DNA of 64,000 nt from contig JAIUCV010000007.1 of NCBI GenBank assembly GCA_026724425.1, positions 23,764,129 through 23,828,128 on the forward strand, in the 5' to 3' direction. The position numbers were made by a program, and so were the translations under genes. The notes below the pieces were generated by a model that was given only the letters and a program-made list of their open reading frames with translations, made no database searches and was not told where the DNA came from. How positions within the stretch are numbered: position 1 is the first letter of the stretch; every line of letters begins with the position of its first letter. Positions 45,341 through 57,800 of this stretch are shown in pieces. The DNA is from Erythrophleum ivorense. Its lineage: Eukaryota > Streptophyta > Magnoliopsida > Fabales > Fabaceae.

Positions 45341-48300
45341 CATATTCATGGCCGAATAAAGTGATAGGGAGAAACCACCCATTAAAGGATAATAAAGAGA
45401 AAGAAATGGCACTTTGACATTCCATTTACACATTATGTGTATAGGCTATTCAGTTATGACATTAGCCTTCATGTTGCCGTAGGGAATTGCCATGAAGTTC
45501 ATATGGCTTAATGGCTTAGACAATATGGAATAAGGGGAGTACTTAGTGGGATGGTGATGTGGGACCAAGGAGGGAAGAAATTCTAACGAACCAAGTATAC
45601 GCACAAACCTCATGCTTCCATCATATTATAGATATTATTTTTAGTGTTGCTGAATCCTCTTTAGCCGTGGGAATTAATAAGGGAATTGCATGTAAATGAA
45701 TAGCTTATATATTCTAGAATGGAGATACCTATCCTACTCAGTGGAAAAGCAAGTGGAGGAAAATAATTAAGAAGAATAAAAACCTTTATACCTCATGCTT
45801 ACACTACATATATATATGTCCACAAATTATATTCTAATCTTGCTCACAATCTACATTACCGCGGGGATTAGGTACCATATACAATATGTATATCAAATGG
45901 GAGTAATATATATATATATATATATGGGACACTACCACCTAGCTTGCATTGAACAAGAATGGAAAAGAAGAAAACTCAAGCACAAAACAAGACACCTCAT
46001 GCTTGCACTATCCACCCACACACGTGCGCGCGCACACACACACACATATATATTCAAATGGTGTTTAGTTGCTGCTTACACCTTCCAGCTATGGGAAGTT
46101 ATATAGTATAATTAAGGATGTAACTTGGGAAGGATATGGAGAGGATGACACCTTGCGATGCCACTAATCAGTGAAAAGATAAAAATTGATAAACTATATC
46201 CACTTCCATTTTATTGTCTCAGTTTAGGGAGCATGTGGTAGCATTGCAAATACCTTCTTCACCTTAGCTTCACTTTTGGCTAAGAGAAATAGTGGTAGGA
46301 AGAGAAGGGGAGTTTGGACAGCCATAGAAAAAAAAGGGATGAGAAGATAAGCCAAGGTACAAAAGATTTCAATAGAGGTAAGAATAGGAAATTTGTATGT
46401 TTTAATTTGCTTTTATTCCACCTAGTTGGAAATTTTGATTTTAGGATACCTTGCCATGGTTGGACAGCCAAAAAAAAAAATTTGTGAGGAACAGAATACA
46501 AAAGGTGCTTGGGAGGAAGTTATGAATACTTGAAGGTAAGTGCCTAAATTATTTTTGAAACCAAGTAAGCCAAGAATGGAAATGGAGTAGATAGAAAATT
46601 TTTTATACTTAGTTAGCCATAGGAATAGCACCTTGAGAATGTCATACTTTGGATAAGAAGGACTGTGTAAGAGAAAAGAACCTAGGAAAAATAATTAGAG
46701 ACAAAAAGGAAACTGTGTAATCGGTTAGTATACAAAATACATGCTCATGTAGTGCTATAATTGAAATGGATATACCAAGGCTAGGGGAATTAGTGTTTAG
46801 GGATTGAATTGCAATGTAAAGTAAAATTAGGGACTGAACTACAAAGCATTGGACAACACACAAGTAATTTAGATAATAACTAACTAATGAGAAGAAAAAG
46901 AAGAAGAAGATGTAATTGATTACAAGTAGGAAATCCAATCTCCAATTAACGAAAGAAAATTAGGAATTTCATATAGGAATTAATAACTTAATTGCAATGC
47001 AAATATTGACCATGACTTGTTCTTAATTAAGGCAATGTGTGACTGAAATTTTAGGAAAATAATTGGAGCAGCAAGAGTTAAGGAGTAACTCGACGTAACA
47101 ACAGTAACGAAATAGGTAGTTAACACTATATTCATATTTCTGTTTATGTAATTGCACTGGATGAATTCCTAAAATTCCTATGCTGTATATGATTGCATAT
47201 ATGTCTACTAAGGTGACTTTTATGAGTACTACATTACTGTTATTGGCTAATAACTGAAGCACGGTAGCCTAACAAATGAGAATGTGCTGCTACTTAGACA
47301 TTACGTGCTTTTATACCAATGTATGCATTGAATGTATCATGGATAGTATTTCGCGCTATCTATACATATACTTCTTGAATATATTGTTATTTACTGGGAT
47401 TTTATCTCATTATAAAGCAAACCATTTTCAGGTATCAGTTATATCTCAAATGAAGCCAAATGTGCAAAAATTGGATAAGCAGAATAGCAAACTAACGTGT
47501 TGTCCTAATAACTAGTTTGCAAGTTTTCTATGTAGCGCCAAATGCTAAAGCATGATTGTAGTTTTGAGCATGTAAAGTTGTTTTATAACCTTCTATTGTG
47601 TATCTATAGGATAATGATATGGGTATGACTTCTAGTGTAAGCTAATGACGACGTTTAGTTAAAAGCATTGCTTCATGTATAAGAGTAACTTTAATTACCA
47701 TTTTGCATGAAACTAATTATCATTATCATGGGATCTCTATGTCCAAAATCTCATAATTAGTTCTCTATCCTTTGGACTAAAGGTTTGGAAAGTTGTAGGA
47801 TTGCTAGAATAGGTTAGATCAAGGAAACGATATACTAATTTAACTTAACTTCTATATGGGATAACTTTGAGCAAATTTTGTAATAAATCTTGTTAAATAG
47901 GTAAATGAAGGAATTAATGCATGAAATTTTATGGGAAGGTGGCTAAGACATACAAACTTAGGTCTGCAAAGTTTCAGAATTTTTAGAGTTGGTTTACTAA
48001 GGAAACAAAGTCAGAAATAGAATAGATAGTGTACAACGAGTTCAACTGAGGTAGTGATCTAAAAAGCAGTGGTTAAGGGGCTATTCATAAGGATTTTCAA
48101 AAACTGTTTTAGTAACTTATAATTAACATAATTAGGAGTCATTCTACCAATTTTTATGATTTTTGGACATCATTTGATGAGGGAAAGCAATTTCACAAAA
48201 AGAAGGTTCAAAAATGTAGGAAAATTGTGACTATGGTAGCTTCCGTTCCTTCATAATGTGATGCGAAATTGTATGGTAATTAGAGGAACAAAGCTTAAAT

Positions 48301-50040
48301 CTGTGTTCCTATATAGATAAGATAGAAATCCCCTAAACATGCTAGTATAGATCTCCTAAGTTTAGGATCTTGTTGATAAGATCTTAGATTTTTGCACTAT
48401 AAAATTCAAAACCTTATCAATAGGATCTTCTATTAGGAATATAAGATCCTTCAATATTGTGAGTTATAGCATATGCTAAGCGTAGGTATGACATGTCAAT
48501 TCCTAGAGTAAATACATTAGTTTTATTTTTCCCCCTATTGTTGACTAAGAAAAAATTAATGAGTAATGAGTGAAAACTTTTAAAGATTAAATTGTATAGA
48601 GATAAATTTTGAAAACTAATACGATAAATAATTGAAGTATGTATCTTTTAGAAATTAAAAGGTTCATGTCTTTTGTTTAATAATATACAAATAAATAAGT
48701 ATTATTTAGCTCGTTATGAATCCACAGTAGTTTGTAGTCCATTCAACTTAGGTTATGTTCGGGAAAATAAAAAGATTTTGAAGAAAATGGAACGAGAAAT
48801 AAAAATGAGATTGAAATAAAATTTTATAATCTAAAATCTAAAAGTGAATACCTTTCTATTTGATATTTAATAGAATGGAAATAGTATTTGAATAAAAACA
48901 AAATATTACCAAATGATCAAAATATCTCTAATGTCAAAAATATTAAAAAATTAATTTTTTTAAAAAATTACAATTAAAAACCTTACATTGAAAATATATA
49001 TATTGAATGACTTTAAATTTTTAAATTATTTTAATGAATCTCGAGATCAAAATTTTAAACTGTATATAAAAATTATATTTTAAAATTCTAAATGAAAAAT
49101 TTTTATTCTTGAATTTTTAAAAATAATTTTAAAATTTGAGATTTTTCAAATTAAAAATTTTTAACTATAATTTTTTCAAGCAAAAATAAAACTTCACTAG
49201 TTCAAACTTGGGTGCATGGGCAAAAGAATTTTTTAGCTTCCCTTTTTAATTTGCTGCAATAACTTTCCATAGATTATTTGATGGAAATGACACAATGAAC
49301 GTGCAAAGTAAGTAGAAAAGAAACAGAAAAGCATCAAACAGAGTTTTCGTTGCTTCCCTCTCTCTTTTATTCTCCTTTCTCCCCTTTTCATTGCCTTCAT
49401 ACAGTGTTAGCTCCATTACATGCTCTTGCCTATAGAATTGCATCTCCATTACTGTTGCTTATTGCAAGTTTCTAAAGACTAACGCCTTGTTTAGTATATA
49501 CAATGGAAAGAAATAAAAAAAAAATTAAATAAAAAAATAATTTTGTATATAAAAAATAATTCTTATATTTTTATTTAAAAAAGGAATAAACACATTTAAA
49601 TAATGATAATAAAGTCGTAATTAAAAAAGAAAGATGGCACCAAACGGTCTCCAATGGAATGTTTTTCCCAATGAGAAGCATTTGCAGAGAGGAAAAAGAA
49701 AACCCAAAAACGAAAAACAAATTTTGTGCCTAGCCTGTAAATGAAAGAGAAAAACAGAATAATTGTATTATGTTTTTTTCCCTTTTTTATTTATTTTATT
49801 TGTGGGTAGAAGGGTCCTGTTCTAATTTGGTCTTCAAAAACAAATAGGAATGTTCCAAATTAGAGAATCCGATATACTCAACAAATAGGATTGTCCTTTA
49901 CCGAGAAACACTAGAGTTTTAATTGGTGAAATAGCCCAATTTGAATAAACAAACAGTAACCAGGTTAACAAGAACATATTTATTTGGTCTAGCTCCAGAA
50001 AAAAGAAAATTAATAAAGGTGATGTTTTCAATTTTTATTT
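45341..50040. other. Intergenic AT-rich region with microsatellites
   Basis: No domain-bearing frame was recognised on either strand. Microsatellites lie at 45,906-45,925 (TA) and 46,021-46,053 (CG/CA/TA mixture). The phrase CCTCATGCTT recurs near 45,609, 45,792 and 45,992 with similar flanks, suggesting small diverged duplications. The stretch near 48.0-48.3 kb has the look of an old LTR fragment, but no termini were found. Confidence 0.45.
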
Positions 50041-50414
50041 AGGAAACATAGCTGCTAATTGGTAGGCACATGTTAATTCAAAGAGGATGGGCCCTTGTGG
50101 GTGGGTTATGGAACCTCCATCCTCTCTAGATGGAATTTTGCTCAGGATTCTATGTTGGCTGGTTCTTCTTTGTAAATTAGGGAAGGTGTTGGTTAATTTT
50201 TCTGGTATCTTGTTTCATTTTTGCTGTTCTATTTTACTGGTTTTGGTCACTGTGTTATTTGTAGTTGCCTTAGAGCGGTACTAGTAACTTGCGTCTTAGT
50301 TGCTGTTCTGCCTTTTTGCCGGTTTTGGTCGCTTTTGGGTTACTCTATGGTTGGTTGACATTGCTGTATATTTCTCTGTCGGTTTGTTTAATGAATTTTT
50401 GGCCAAAAAAAAAA
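50041..50414 (+). mobile_element. 5'-truncated LINE fragment with poly(A) tail
   Basis: The left end encodes GNIAANW-AHVNSKRMGP and then PPSSLDGILLR, which resembles the end of the RNase H domain that closes ORF2 of plant L1-type LINEs. It is followed by a T- and G-rich 3' UTR, TTTAATGAATTTTTGGCC and an A run at 50,405-50,414. The flanks TTTTTATTTAGGAAA (ending 50,045) and AATTATTCAGGAAA (50,414-50,427) could be diverged target duplications. 5' truncation and a poly(A) end are normal for LINE insertions. Confidence 0.65.
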
Positions 50415-51410
50415 TTATTCAGGAAAAAGCTTCATTTCAAAATTTTAAATTGAAGAAATTTATATTAAATGACTTTTATGATTAAAAATTTAAACCGTAC
50501 AAAAATAATTACAATTCAAAACTCTAAATTAAAATTTTTTGTCTTATAATTTTTTAAAATAATTTAAAATTTAAAATTATTTAATATAAATATTTTTCAT
50601 TTGATGTTATAAATTATAATTTTTTTCTTTCATTTATGTTTGACTATCTATAAAGCTACTTTCGCTACTTTCAAATGACATTTCCGACATCCCCCCTTCC
50701 TAAGAATATCATAAATAAAAATGCATGATGCTTCTTTGAAATTGACTCTACGAATGGTGCTTCTACATTAGAGACCTGCAAACAAAACAGTCTGCTTCGG
50801 CTATCTATGCAGTTCCTACAAGGCTACAATGGTCTGTAGCCATAATATAAGTTCATTTTAGAAACCCAGATCTTGAACGGTCTTTAAGGATGAGTTCTTT
50901 AAGAAAGAAAACGTGTCTAAAACTTCATGCAGAGTTCTAGAATCGAAAAAAAAAAAATCCTCGTTGACATAATAGGTAAAAGAAATTATAGTAGACTTGC
51001 ACAACGACAATCATCCATGTTTACAAGATTTGAAGGCTCTAATATTTTTAAGGTTGACCATTTTCAAGCTTGCAAGATCCTGCAATAACAAAAAGAGAAA
51101 CAGACCGCAAATATAACATAGATACCACTGTTTGACCTTTTTCATTGTATATGTAGAGTAAGATAGGAAGACGTAGCAGAATACAATCCATGATTATCTC
51201 AAGATGGCATTTAAGCATGAAAAACTCAGTAAATTTCACCCAAGAAAAAAAAAGTTGATGTTAGAAACTCCAAATTAGGGCATCCATTGGCTACAGAATT
51301 TGAGTCCTACGTTAGTTGTCTTTGTAGGGGTCACAACTGATGTATACAATGACAATTATGTGTTGCTTTTCTATTTTGAGTGATCCAAAACACCTCAGGC
51401 GATTCTAAGC
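50415..51410. other. Intergenic sequence, nothing recognised
   Basis: No frame of note and no clear repeat was found. From about 51.0 kb the sequence starts to resemble the duplicated resistance-gene flank that follows. Confidence 0.4.
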
Positions 51411-53570
51411 CTCTTGGTACTACTTTTATTCAAATTTGGTAGAGGAAACTTTTTCAAATGCATGGTTAAGTCACAACAACAAATTTAGCAAGTGTCCTAT
51501 ACTTATCCAAACATGTGGCAAGAGTTTGAGTAGGAATCCTCTTTATTACCGCCCTGTGCAGTAAAAGAGAGAGAGGGAGAGGGGTGTGGGTCCTATTCAA
51601 GTGGAGTCCACCCCCCTTTTCTTATCTTTCAGCTATTGTATACCGTGCAGTAACTAGAAACGATTCAGTTATTATTCAAATTTTGCAAAGAAAACCTTCT
51701 CAAATTCAAGTATGAGTCAAAAGCAACAAATTTAGAATTAGAAAGTGTCCTATACATATCAAAATATGTAGCAAGAACTTTAACACAAAATTAGCTGCTA
51801 CCTTGTGCAAAACCTTATTTACAACTGACATTTACAATTTCAACAATCAACACACGACATGCACACGGTAAAATAATATTGTACAGCCTGAACAGTGGCA
51901 TAACTATAATTACTTATGATAACTAAAGGACTACCACTGCAACTTGCTGAGTCATGAAAAAGTATTTCGGCAGTGTGTGCCTTTGCAGCAGCTGAATTAT
52001 GTTATGACTTGTAAGGATATGGAAACCCTGCAAAGAATTCTTGCTAGATAAGACACGTAATTCTAAATCTAGAAACTGAATTATCTTAATTTTTGTTTGA
52101 TGATTTTGCCAATGCTTTCATGCCTCATGCCAACCGTTCTGCTTATCATTTGAGTTATCTAATGAAGTATTGTCTCACACCGAGAGTCATGTTAAAAGTT
52201 TTCATTATCCAATTTGACTTGTTGGATAGACAACTATGTCTAAGTTTAAGTACATTACAAAAAATAGTGAACAAAAATTAGAAGCAAAACACAAATTTGT
52301 GTAAACTACATCAATGCAACTAACTACAAACATAGTACTACTACTTACTGTTTAGTCAGCATAGATATCACTTGCAAAGGATGGAAGATAGATCCGTTGG
52401 ATCTTTTAGGTTTGAAAGTGGTTCTAGTTAAAATGAACCGAGGAGGAACAAATTAGAAACCGAATAACCCAACAAGTTGTCAAGAGTTGGAGCAAGTTGA
52501 GTGGTTATGGAAGCCTCTGTTGTTTGTTTATATTTATTCACAAAGATTAATAATGTTTCAGTAAGGGATACCAATGCTGCTGCAACATAAGTAGCACCAG
52601 CTATGCTAGTTTGCTGTTCCAAGTACACAAAAACACCTGAAGTGATGTCAAGTATCTTGGTGCTACTTTCATTCATTTTTTTTTCACGTGAGCCTTTTCA
52701 AATTCATGGTTGTGTTTGGGAAAAAAACCAAATTAGCAACTAGCCGGTGAATCAAAATACATTTGGAATTAACATCAACTCTTTGACTAGTATAATACTA
52801 CCATAAACATTTCCCAAGGAAAAGGTAGTGCAAGAGATTTGACAACTGAATTTTTTGTTTGTTGGCGCTCCTATTATATAACAACTAAAATTATCCTAGG
52901 GATCATTTGAAATCTGAATTGGTAAACCTAGATGTCTTACCACCAATCATTTGTGGCCTTGTTGTAGACTTATACCATGTTAAACTACAACGAAGAGAAC
53001 ACAATAATATTAGTTAATAAAGATATTAAGGACTGAATACATTATCAATCTGCATTATAAAGAAAAGAAGTAAAAGCCAATTCCAAGAAATTCATTACGA
53101 TCTCATCAACTGCTTGATGCAACTGACATATGTAATTATAGCAATCAACACATCATACCACGTTTGAGCGTTACAAACCACTATCACGATAGTCTCTGCG
53201 GTTGAAACAGAATTGTCTTGTAAGGAGACATAAATCCTGCTAAGACTGAATTATGAAAAAGAATTAGAATTGGGCTCAGAGTTATGAATAGAGAAGTAAT
53301 TTTAAATTCCGTAACTGAAACATCTTAGTTTTTGTTTGATGATTTTTCCAATGCTTTCATATAAGAAGTTCCACTTCATTTGATGTTATCCAATGAAGTA
53401 AGGTCACACACCAAGTTTTATGTTATAAGTTATGCTTTTATCCAATATTCACTTGTTGGATATACAACTATGCCTAAGTTTAGCTACATTACAAAAGAGC
53501 AGTGAACAAAAGTTGGGAGCACAATAAAAATCAGCATAAATAACTACAAATATAGTACTTATTATTATAT
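51411..53570. repeat. Diverged direct duplications in the resistance-gene flank
   Basis: Two sets are visible. A segment of roughly 150 bp (TTCAAATTT...AACAAATTTAG...AAGTGTCCTATAC) occurs at 51,411-51,570 and 51,660-51,815, with a weaker copy at 52,660-52,760. A longer block at about 51,826-52,340 recurs at about 53,115-53,570. Shared words there include GACAT...CAATCAACACA, CCAATGCTTTCAT, CTTGTTGGATA, CAACTATG and CTAAGTTTA. The spacing of the long block is about 1.25-1.3 kb. These probably come from tandem duplication of the 3' part of a TNL gene. Confidence 0.65.
52428..52676 (-). pseudogene. Small ORF, probable duplicated post-LRR fragment of a TNL gene
   Basis: The frame encodes 82 residues starting MNESSTKILDITS, with a hydrophobic stretch (ATYVAAALVSLTETLLIFV) at about residues 29-47. 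Its end, YKQTTEASITTQLAPTLDNL, resembles YNQTIEVSKSTTIDLSSALN in the minus-strand reading near 54,300-54,420, within the TNL remnant. It is therefore more likely a duplicated piece of that gene's 3' exons than an independent gene. No start or splice signal decides this. Confidence 0.4.
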
Positions 53571-53936
53571 GACTGCACATCTGCATCAAGAAAGATGCCA
53601 CTGATGTTCTTTGAGAAGAAACCTGCTTATTTTAACAAATAAAAAGAAATCAAAGCCTGATTTTGGAAATAAGGAGATTCAAACAAATCAGTAGAATTAA
53701 ATATATTAGAAAAAGAACGTATACTTTTTCTTATAGGATATCCATTTTTACACACTTATTCATTATCCCCGTAATTATATATATATATATGTATGTATAA
53801 CGACAGTTACCTAGAGTAGCTAGAGTGTGCCAAAGTTAAGCTTAATTCATGGATAAAATGTTAGACAGAGATATACCGAAACAGCAATCATAGAAAATTT
53901 ATTTCTTCGGACTGCTTTCCATTGAAGATTCCAACT

Positions 53937-55874
53937 TCAATTCAGATAGTATGAGTCGTACCTCATCAATATTTTGACATGTCTTGCATTTAGTAGCCAA
54001 ACGCATCTCCAATCCCAGGTGAACAAATTGAACGATAGAAGACTCCTTGAAGCCAACATGGCTGCCTCACCATTAATAACAACAGAGAATTCAAATGAAA
54101 GCTTTGGCTTATAAGGTGCCTTGGTCATCTCTTCTCCTAAAAAGTTCCTCTAATGTGTATGCAGAGTAGATTGGATTATACCATAGAAAAACATGGTCCG
54201 TATACAATCCTGTTATACTCACAATCTCTCTCGTGTTCTTGACCACTTCATCATCTTCAAAATATTATTGGCATTTTAAGTAACTTTGATAGTTTTGCTT
54301 TGAGGTGAACTGAGGAAGAACAGAGCAAAAATGAAGCCCCATAAGTAGTTCAAAGCTGAAGAAAGATCAATAGTCGTGGACTTGGAAACTTCTATTGTCT
54401 GATTATATTTAAAGCTCTAAACCACTTTGGAACTTCGCTTCCTAGTTAACAAACAGCACCTTTTTGATTGATATGTACGACTTACTTCAATGAGAAATAA
54501 GCAGGTTCCATGATGCGGCATAGTGAATGCTCCTCCAATTTCAAGCAATATTCCGGAAAGGAGGAGTTCACTATATACTTCCATCGTGTTCTAGAAGTTG
54601 TTAAAGGGTCTTGCAATTGGTTCACTATATACAGTCTACAATGAAGGGTCTTGCAATTGGTCAAGTGAATGTAGTCCAGCATCAAAGAGAACTTATAGCT
54701 TCAATTGGTCAATTACTTTGTTCACAGTTAATACGATAAAGCTTCCAAGGAAATCTCAAGCGACCTAGTCATTTGTTGGAAGATTCTTTAGTCTTGAATC
54801 ATCAAGATAGATCTTGCTAGTTTAATGAAACGTCCAATTGGCATGTCCAATATCTTGATACCTGTACTATCTAAATATAATTCAATCATTCCCTCTTAAA
54901 ACAATGAAAATTCCTTGAGACTAAAGCAACCATGGACATATTGATCTTGAAGAGATTTTAAAGGACTCTTACTTTGAAGGACTCTTTATTTTTGTGCAAT
55001 TAAAAAGCTTCAAAACAATGAGTCTCTAGAGAGATAAGATAGGTGGATGAAGGGGGCACAAGCTTTCAAATGACGAGAGATTCACCCATCTGAGATTTCG
55101 TGCCTTAGAAAACTGACGAAAAATCAGGCAGCTCTGTCAGTTGTTCGGATCCACCAAGGTCAGTTCCCCTTAAATTCACACAATCCTGTAACAATTAAAG
55201 AGAGACATTACATGGGAAACAAATCTGTCAAATTTTGATTGTATTAAAAACTAAAATACCACATTTGCCTATATTTATGCCTGCATTCCATACCTAAGTT
55301 TTCTAACGTGGCTGTTTTACATATGAAGTTCAACAAGCTTTGCAGCACAAAATGATGACGGTAGAGACTCTGAAGGATAAGTGTCCCGCTGAAGATACCT
55401 TAGTCTATTGGAAAATGAATCAAGGCCAGAAGGAAGGTTCACAATACATGATCTAGTATGGCAGGTGGGATAGAATTTGAGAAATCTCAGTTTAGTCATC
55501 TTTTTTCAGTGTTAGCGCTCAGGTTTATATCTCTAATTTGAGAAAAGTAAAGTTATGCCTTCAATTACATTAGTTCCCTAAAAAATATAAAAATTAAAAT
55601 GAAAGTAAGTAATTCTATCATAATAGCAACCTTTTTCACTTACAACCACAGATATACTTGAATCGTTGATTTCTTGCATGAGTTCTTGCCAGATCTCATC
55701 TCCTCTGTGAAGTCTATAATCTGTGGAGGTTTCTATATCCTTTTGACGCATAGAAGTATAAAGATGACTAGCGAAGTTGATGCAAGTGTCCTCCCCTCTA
55801 AAGTTAATAACAATATCATATTTTTTGGGAGGAAGTGCAGCAGAAGAGGAAGAGAATGAAGCACCAGCAGCCAT
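53937..55874 (-). pseudogene. TIR-NBS-LRR (TNL) resistance-gene remnant without NB-ARC
   Basis: The minus-strand frame from the ATG at 55,874 gives a Ser-rich lead and the first half of a TIR domain (KKYDIVINFRGEDTC, then SHLYTSMRQKDIE and RLHRGDEIW). It stops at 55,578 before the TIR is complete. Only about 80 bp later, 55,499-55,317 encodes TNL leucine-rich-repeat sequence (MTKLRFLKFY, NRLRYLQ, ESLPSSFCAAKLVELHM). Decayed LRR and post-LRR sequence follows to about 54,300. A C-terminal post-LRR (C-JID-like) piece reads DHVFLWYNP near 54,200 and KPKLSFEFSVVING near 54,100. The NB-ARC, normally about 300 residues between TIR and LRR, is absent. Intact TNLs detect pathogen effectors and signal cell death through TIR NADase activity; this copy cannot. 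Two frameshifts and several stops are visible in the 3' part. Confidence 0.83.
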
Positions 55875-56084
55875 ATTTTTGCTAGCTATTCGAAGTGCAC
55901 AAGAACACGCACTGTCTACTTCTTCCCTGAAAATTTTAACAGTGATGTTCCAGTATGGCAGCAAATTTCCTTCAAAAGAGAAAGAAGAACAGAACATCAT
56001 AATATGGCAAGTATACTTCTGCGTAACTTGTAGGACACATTCCATCAGCTCTTTTTAATTGTTATAATAGTTTTTAGCGGAAAA

Positions 56085-56205
56085 TATTGTTAAATTGCTT
56101 ATATCATCTGAAAAAAGGGAGGTCAAATGGGCTACATACAGATACACAGAAAAGGTCATTGATCATAGTACTGTATGTTTTTTACTGTTGAGTCGTAGTT
56201 CATTT
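56085..56205. repeat. Diverged copy of the UGT 3' flank
   Basis: ATTGTTAAATTGCTTATATC and then ATCTG here matches ATTGTTGAATTGCTTATATT, ATCTG near 44,050. Further on, GATCATAGTACTGTATGTTT-ACTGTTGAG matches GATCATATTGTCGTATGTTT-ACTACTGAG near 44,105. The spacing differs by roughly 30 bp. The orientation is the same. Confidence 0.65.
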
Positions 56206-57758
56206 TTAATTTGACAAGATTGCAGATCTTCAAAATCCATTTTTTTTTCATAGTGCACGTAGTATCTATTTCTGAGTACCAATGGAAGATGCAGTAGTTA
56301 GTAGCCGGGCTCCGATGTCCCTTAAATTAAGATGGATTTATTGACTTGATGAATTTTCTAGTTTCAATATTATCTTTTTAAAGAGGTCATCCTCTAGACA
56401 GCAGCTAAATTGGTCCGTTACATCAATGCAAGTTCCAGGAAGTAAATGAATGTATAGTTCAACGACAAAGACTCCTTTTTCTTTTTGGGCCACAAAGTCA
56501 CAAAAGACTTTTGCTTAGCCTGAGACATGAAGAACAATAGGGAATTGTGGGTTTTTTTTTAAGCTGGGTGGAAGGGTCTCTAACTAATATGAAAGCTTGA
56601 AAACAGAACAACCCAACTTAAAGAGATTATAAGACAATAGTAGTTGCATTTGCACTAGCTGTCCTAGTCCCCACAAGAAGTAACATTTTTATGCAATCTT
56701 CTTAATGTCTAACCTAATTTGATCACCAAACAAGTGCGGATTTGTCAAATCCTTAGTCAACAAATTTAGACTTACCTTAAAGAGGAGAAAATGTTTTTAC
56801 TAGAAATCGAGGTAAGCATTGAATATCATTGTAGTACAACTAAGAAGAGGTGCACAATACAATTGCATCATTAACCTATTTTTTTCTATAGGTAGAAAGG
56901 CACTAATTCAAATATACTTTATGTCTTAAACCGCACGTGGTGTAGGTTCTTTAAAATTATCAAAGAAAGAACTATTCAATTCAATCTATTAAAATATTAC
57001 TATTAAATTCAAGATGATCAGATAATAAGCAGAAGCATTCTCTTTTCCTTATTGGAGATGTGGAGGATCCCACTTCTTTGGGTCATAGATGAAGGGCCTA
57101 GTTTTTTTTTTAAAGGACATGAAATTAGACACCTTGCTTTAAAAGAAGCATTTTCAGCTTTTCATATATGCCTTTAGATATTTACTTGAAAATATCTTGA
57201 TAGTTTAATAACTAAGACAATAAAGCAAGGCTAATTATCACTATCATGTACATAAAAGCATATTGATGCCCTTTATTTTTTGTGCAAAAGTTGGATTACA
57301 GACATTGAAACTATGTATATCATTGTCACAGGTTTGTTATCTATTCAAACACTTTTAAATTTTATTCTCAAAATAGAGTAAACAACACAATCCATAGTTT
57401 GTATTTTGATCACTTAAATTTTTTTCCTACTTAATCAAACAAAAAGAAAAAGAGAGAGAGAAGAATGGGATGATAAAGTCAATTGGGTATTGGAATGCTA
57501 ACATTAAAGATAGAAGGTTTCAGGGAAAACAAAATTGTAAGCTTTTAAAGATAGGCAACTTACATGCCAAGAGAGAGTGGTTGAGAAATGACAAGGTGAT
57601 TAATACCCTCAAGTCCTTCCTTTCATTTTGCATACAAATTTTAGAAGGAAGAGTTTAAAGAGAAATTCCATAAATTTGTAGCTCTCATGTTTATAAGTTC
57701 ATTCTTCTGATTAGAGTGCTTGCATCTTAAAACCCACAAGTCCCTACATAGAAACTGA
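56206..57758. other. Intergenic sequence, no recognised gene
   Basis: No domain-bearing frame was found. The plus-strand frame at 57,470-57,658 is short and without a recognisable motif. A (GA) run occurs near 57,450-57,462. Confidence 0.4.
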
Positions 57759-57771
57759 GGCTCTAATACCA
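57759..57771 (-). other. Primer-binding-site-like sequence
   Basis: The minus strand reads TGGTATTAGAGCC, one base off the common tRNA-Met primer site TGGTATCAGAGCC. It lies just downstream (minus sense) of the polyprotein-like fragment. It may be a real remnant of a retroelement, but no LTR end could be shown next to it. Confidence 0.35.
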
Positions 57772-57800
57772 TTCAGGGATGGATTTGAGCTTGAGTATAT

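Noticed and set aside
45795..46106. 103-codon plus-strand frame
   Set aside because: Made largely of TA and CA microsatellite codons (IYIYIYM, ARAHTHT); no domain.
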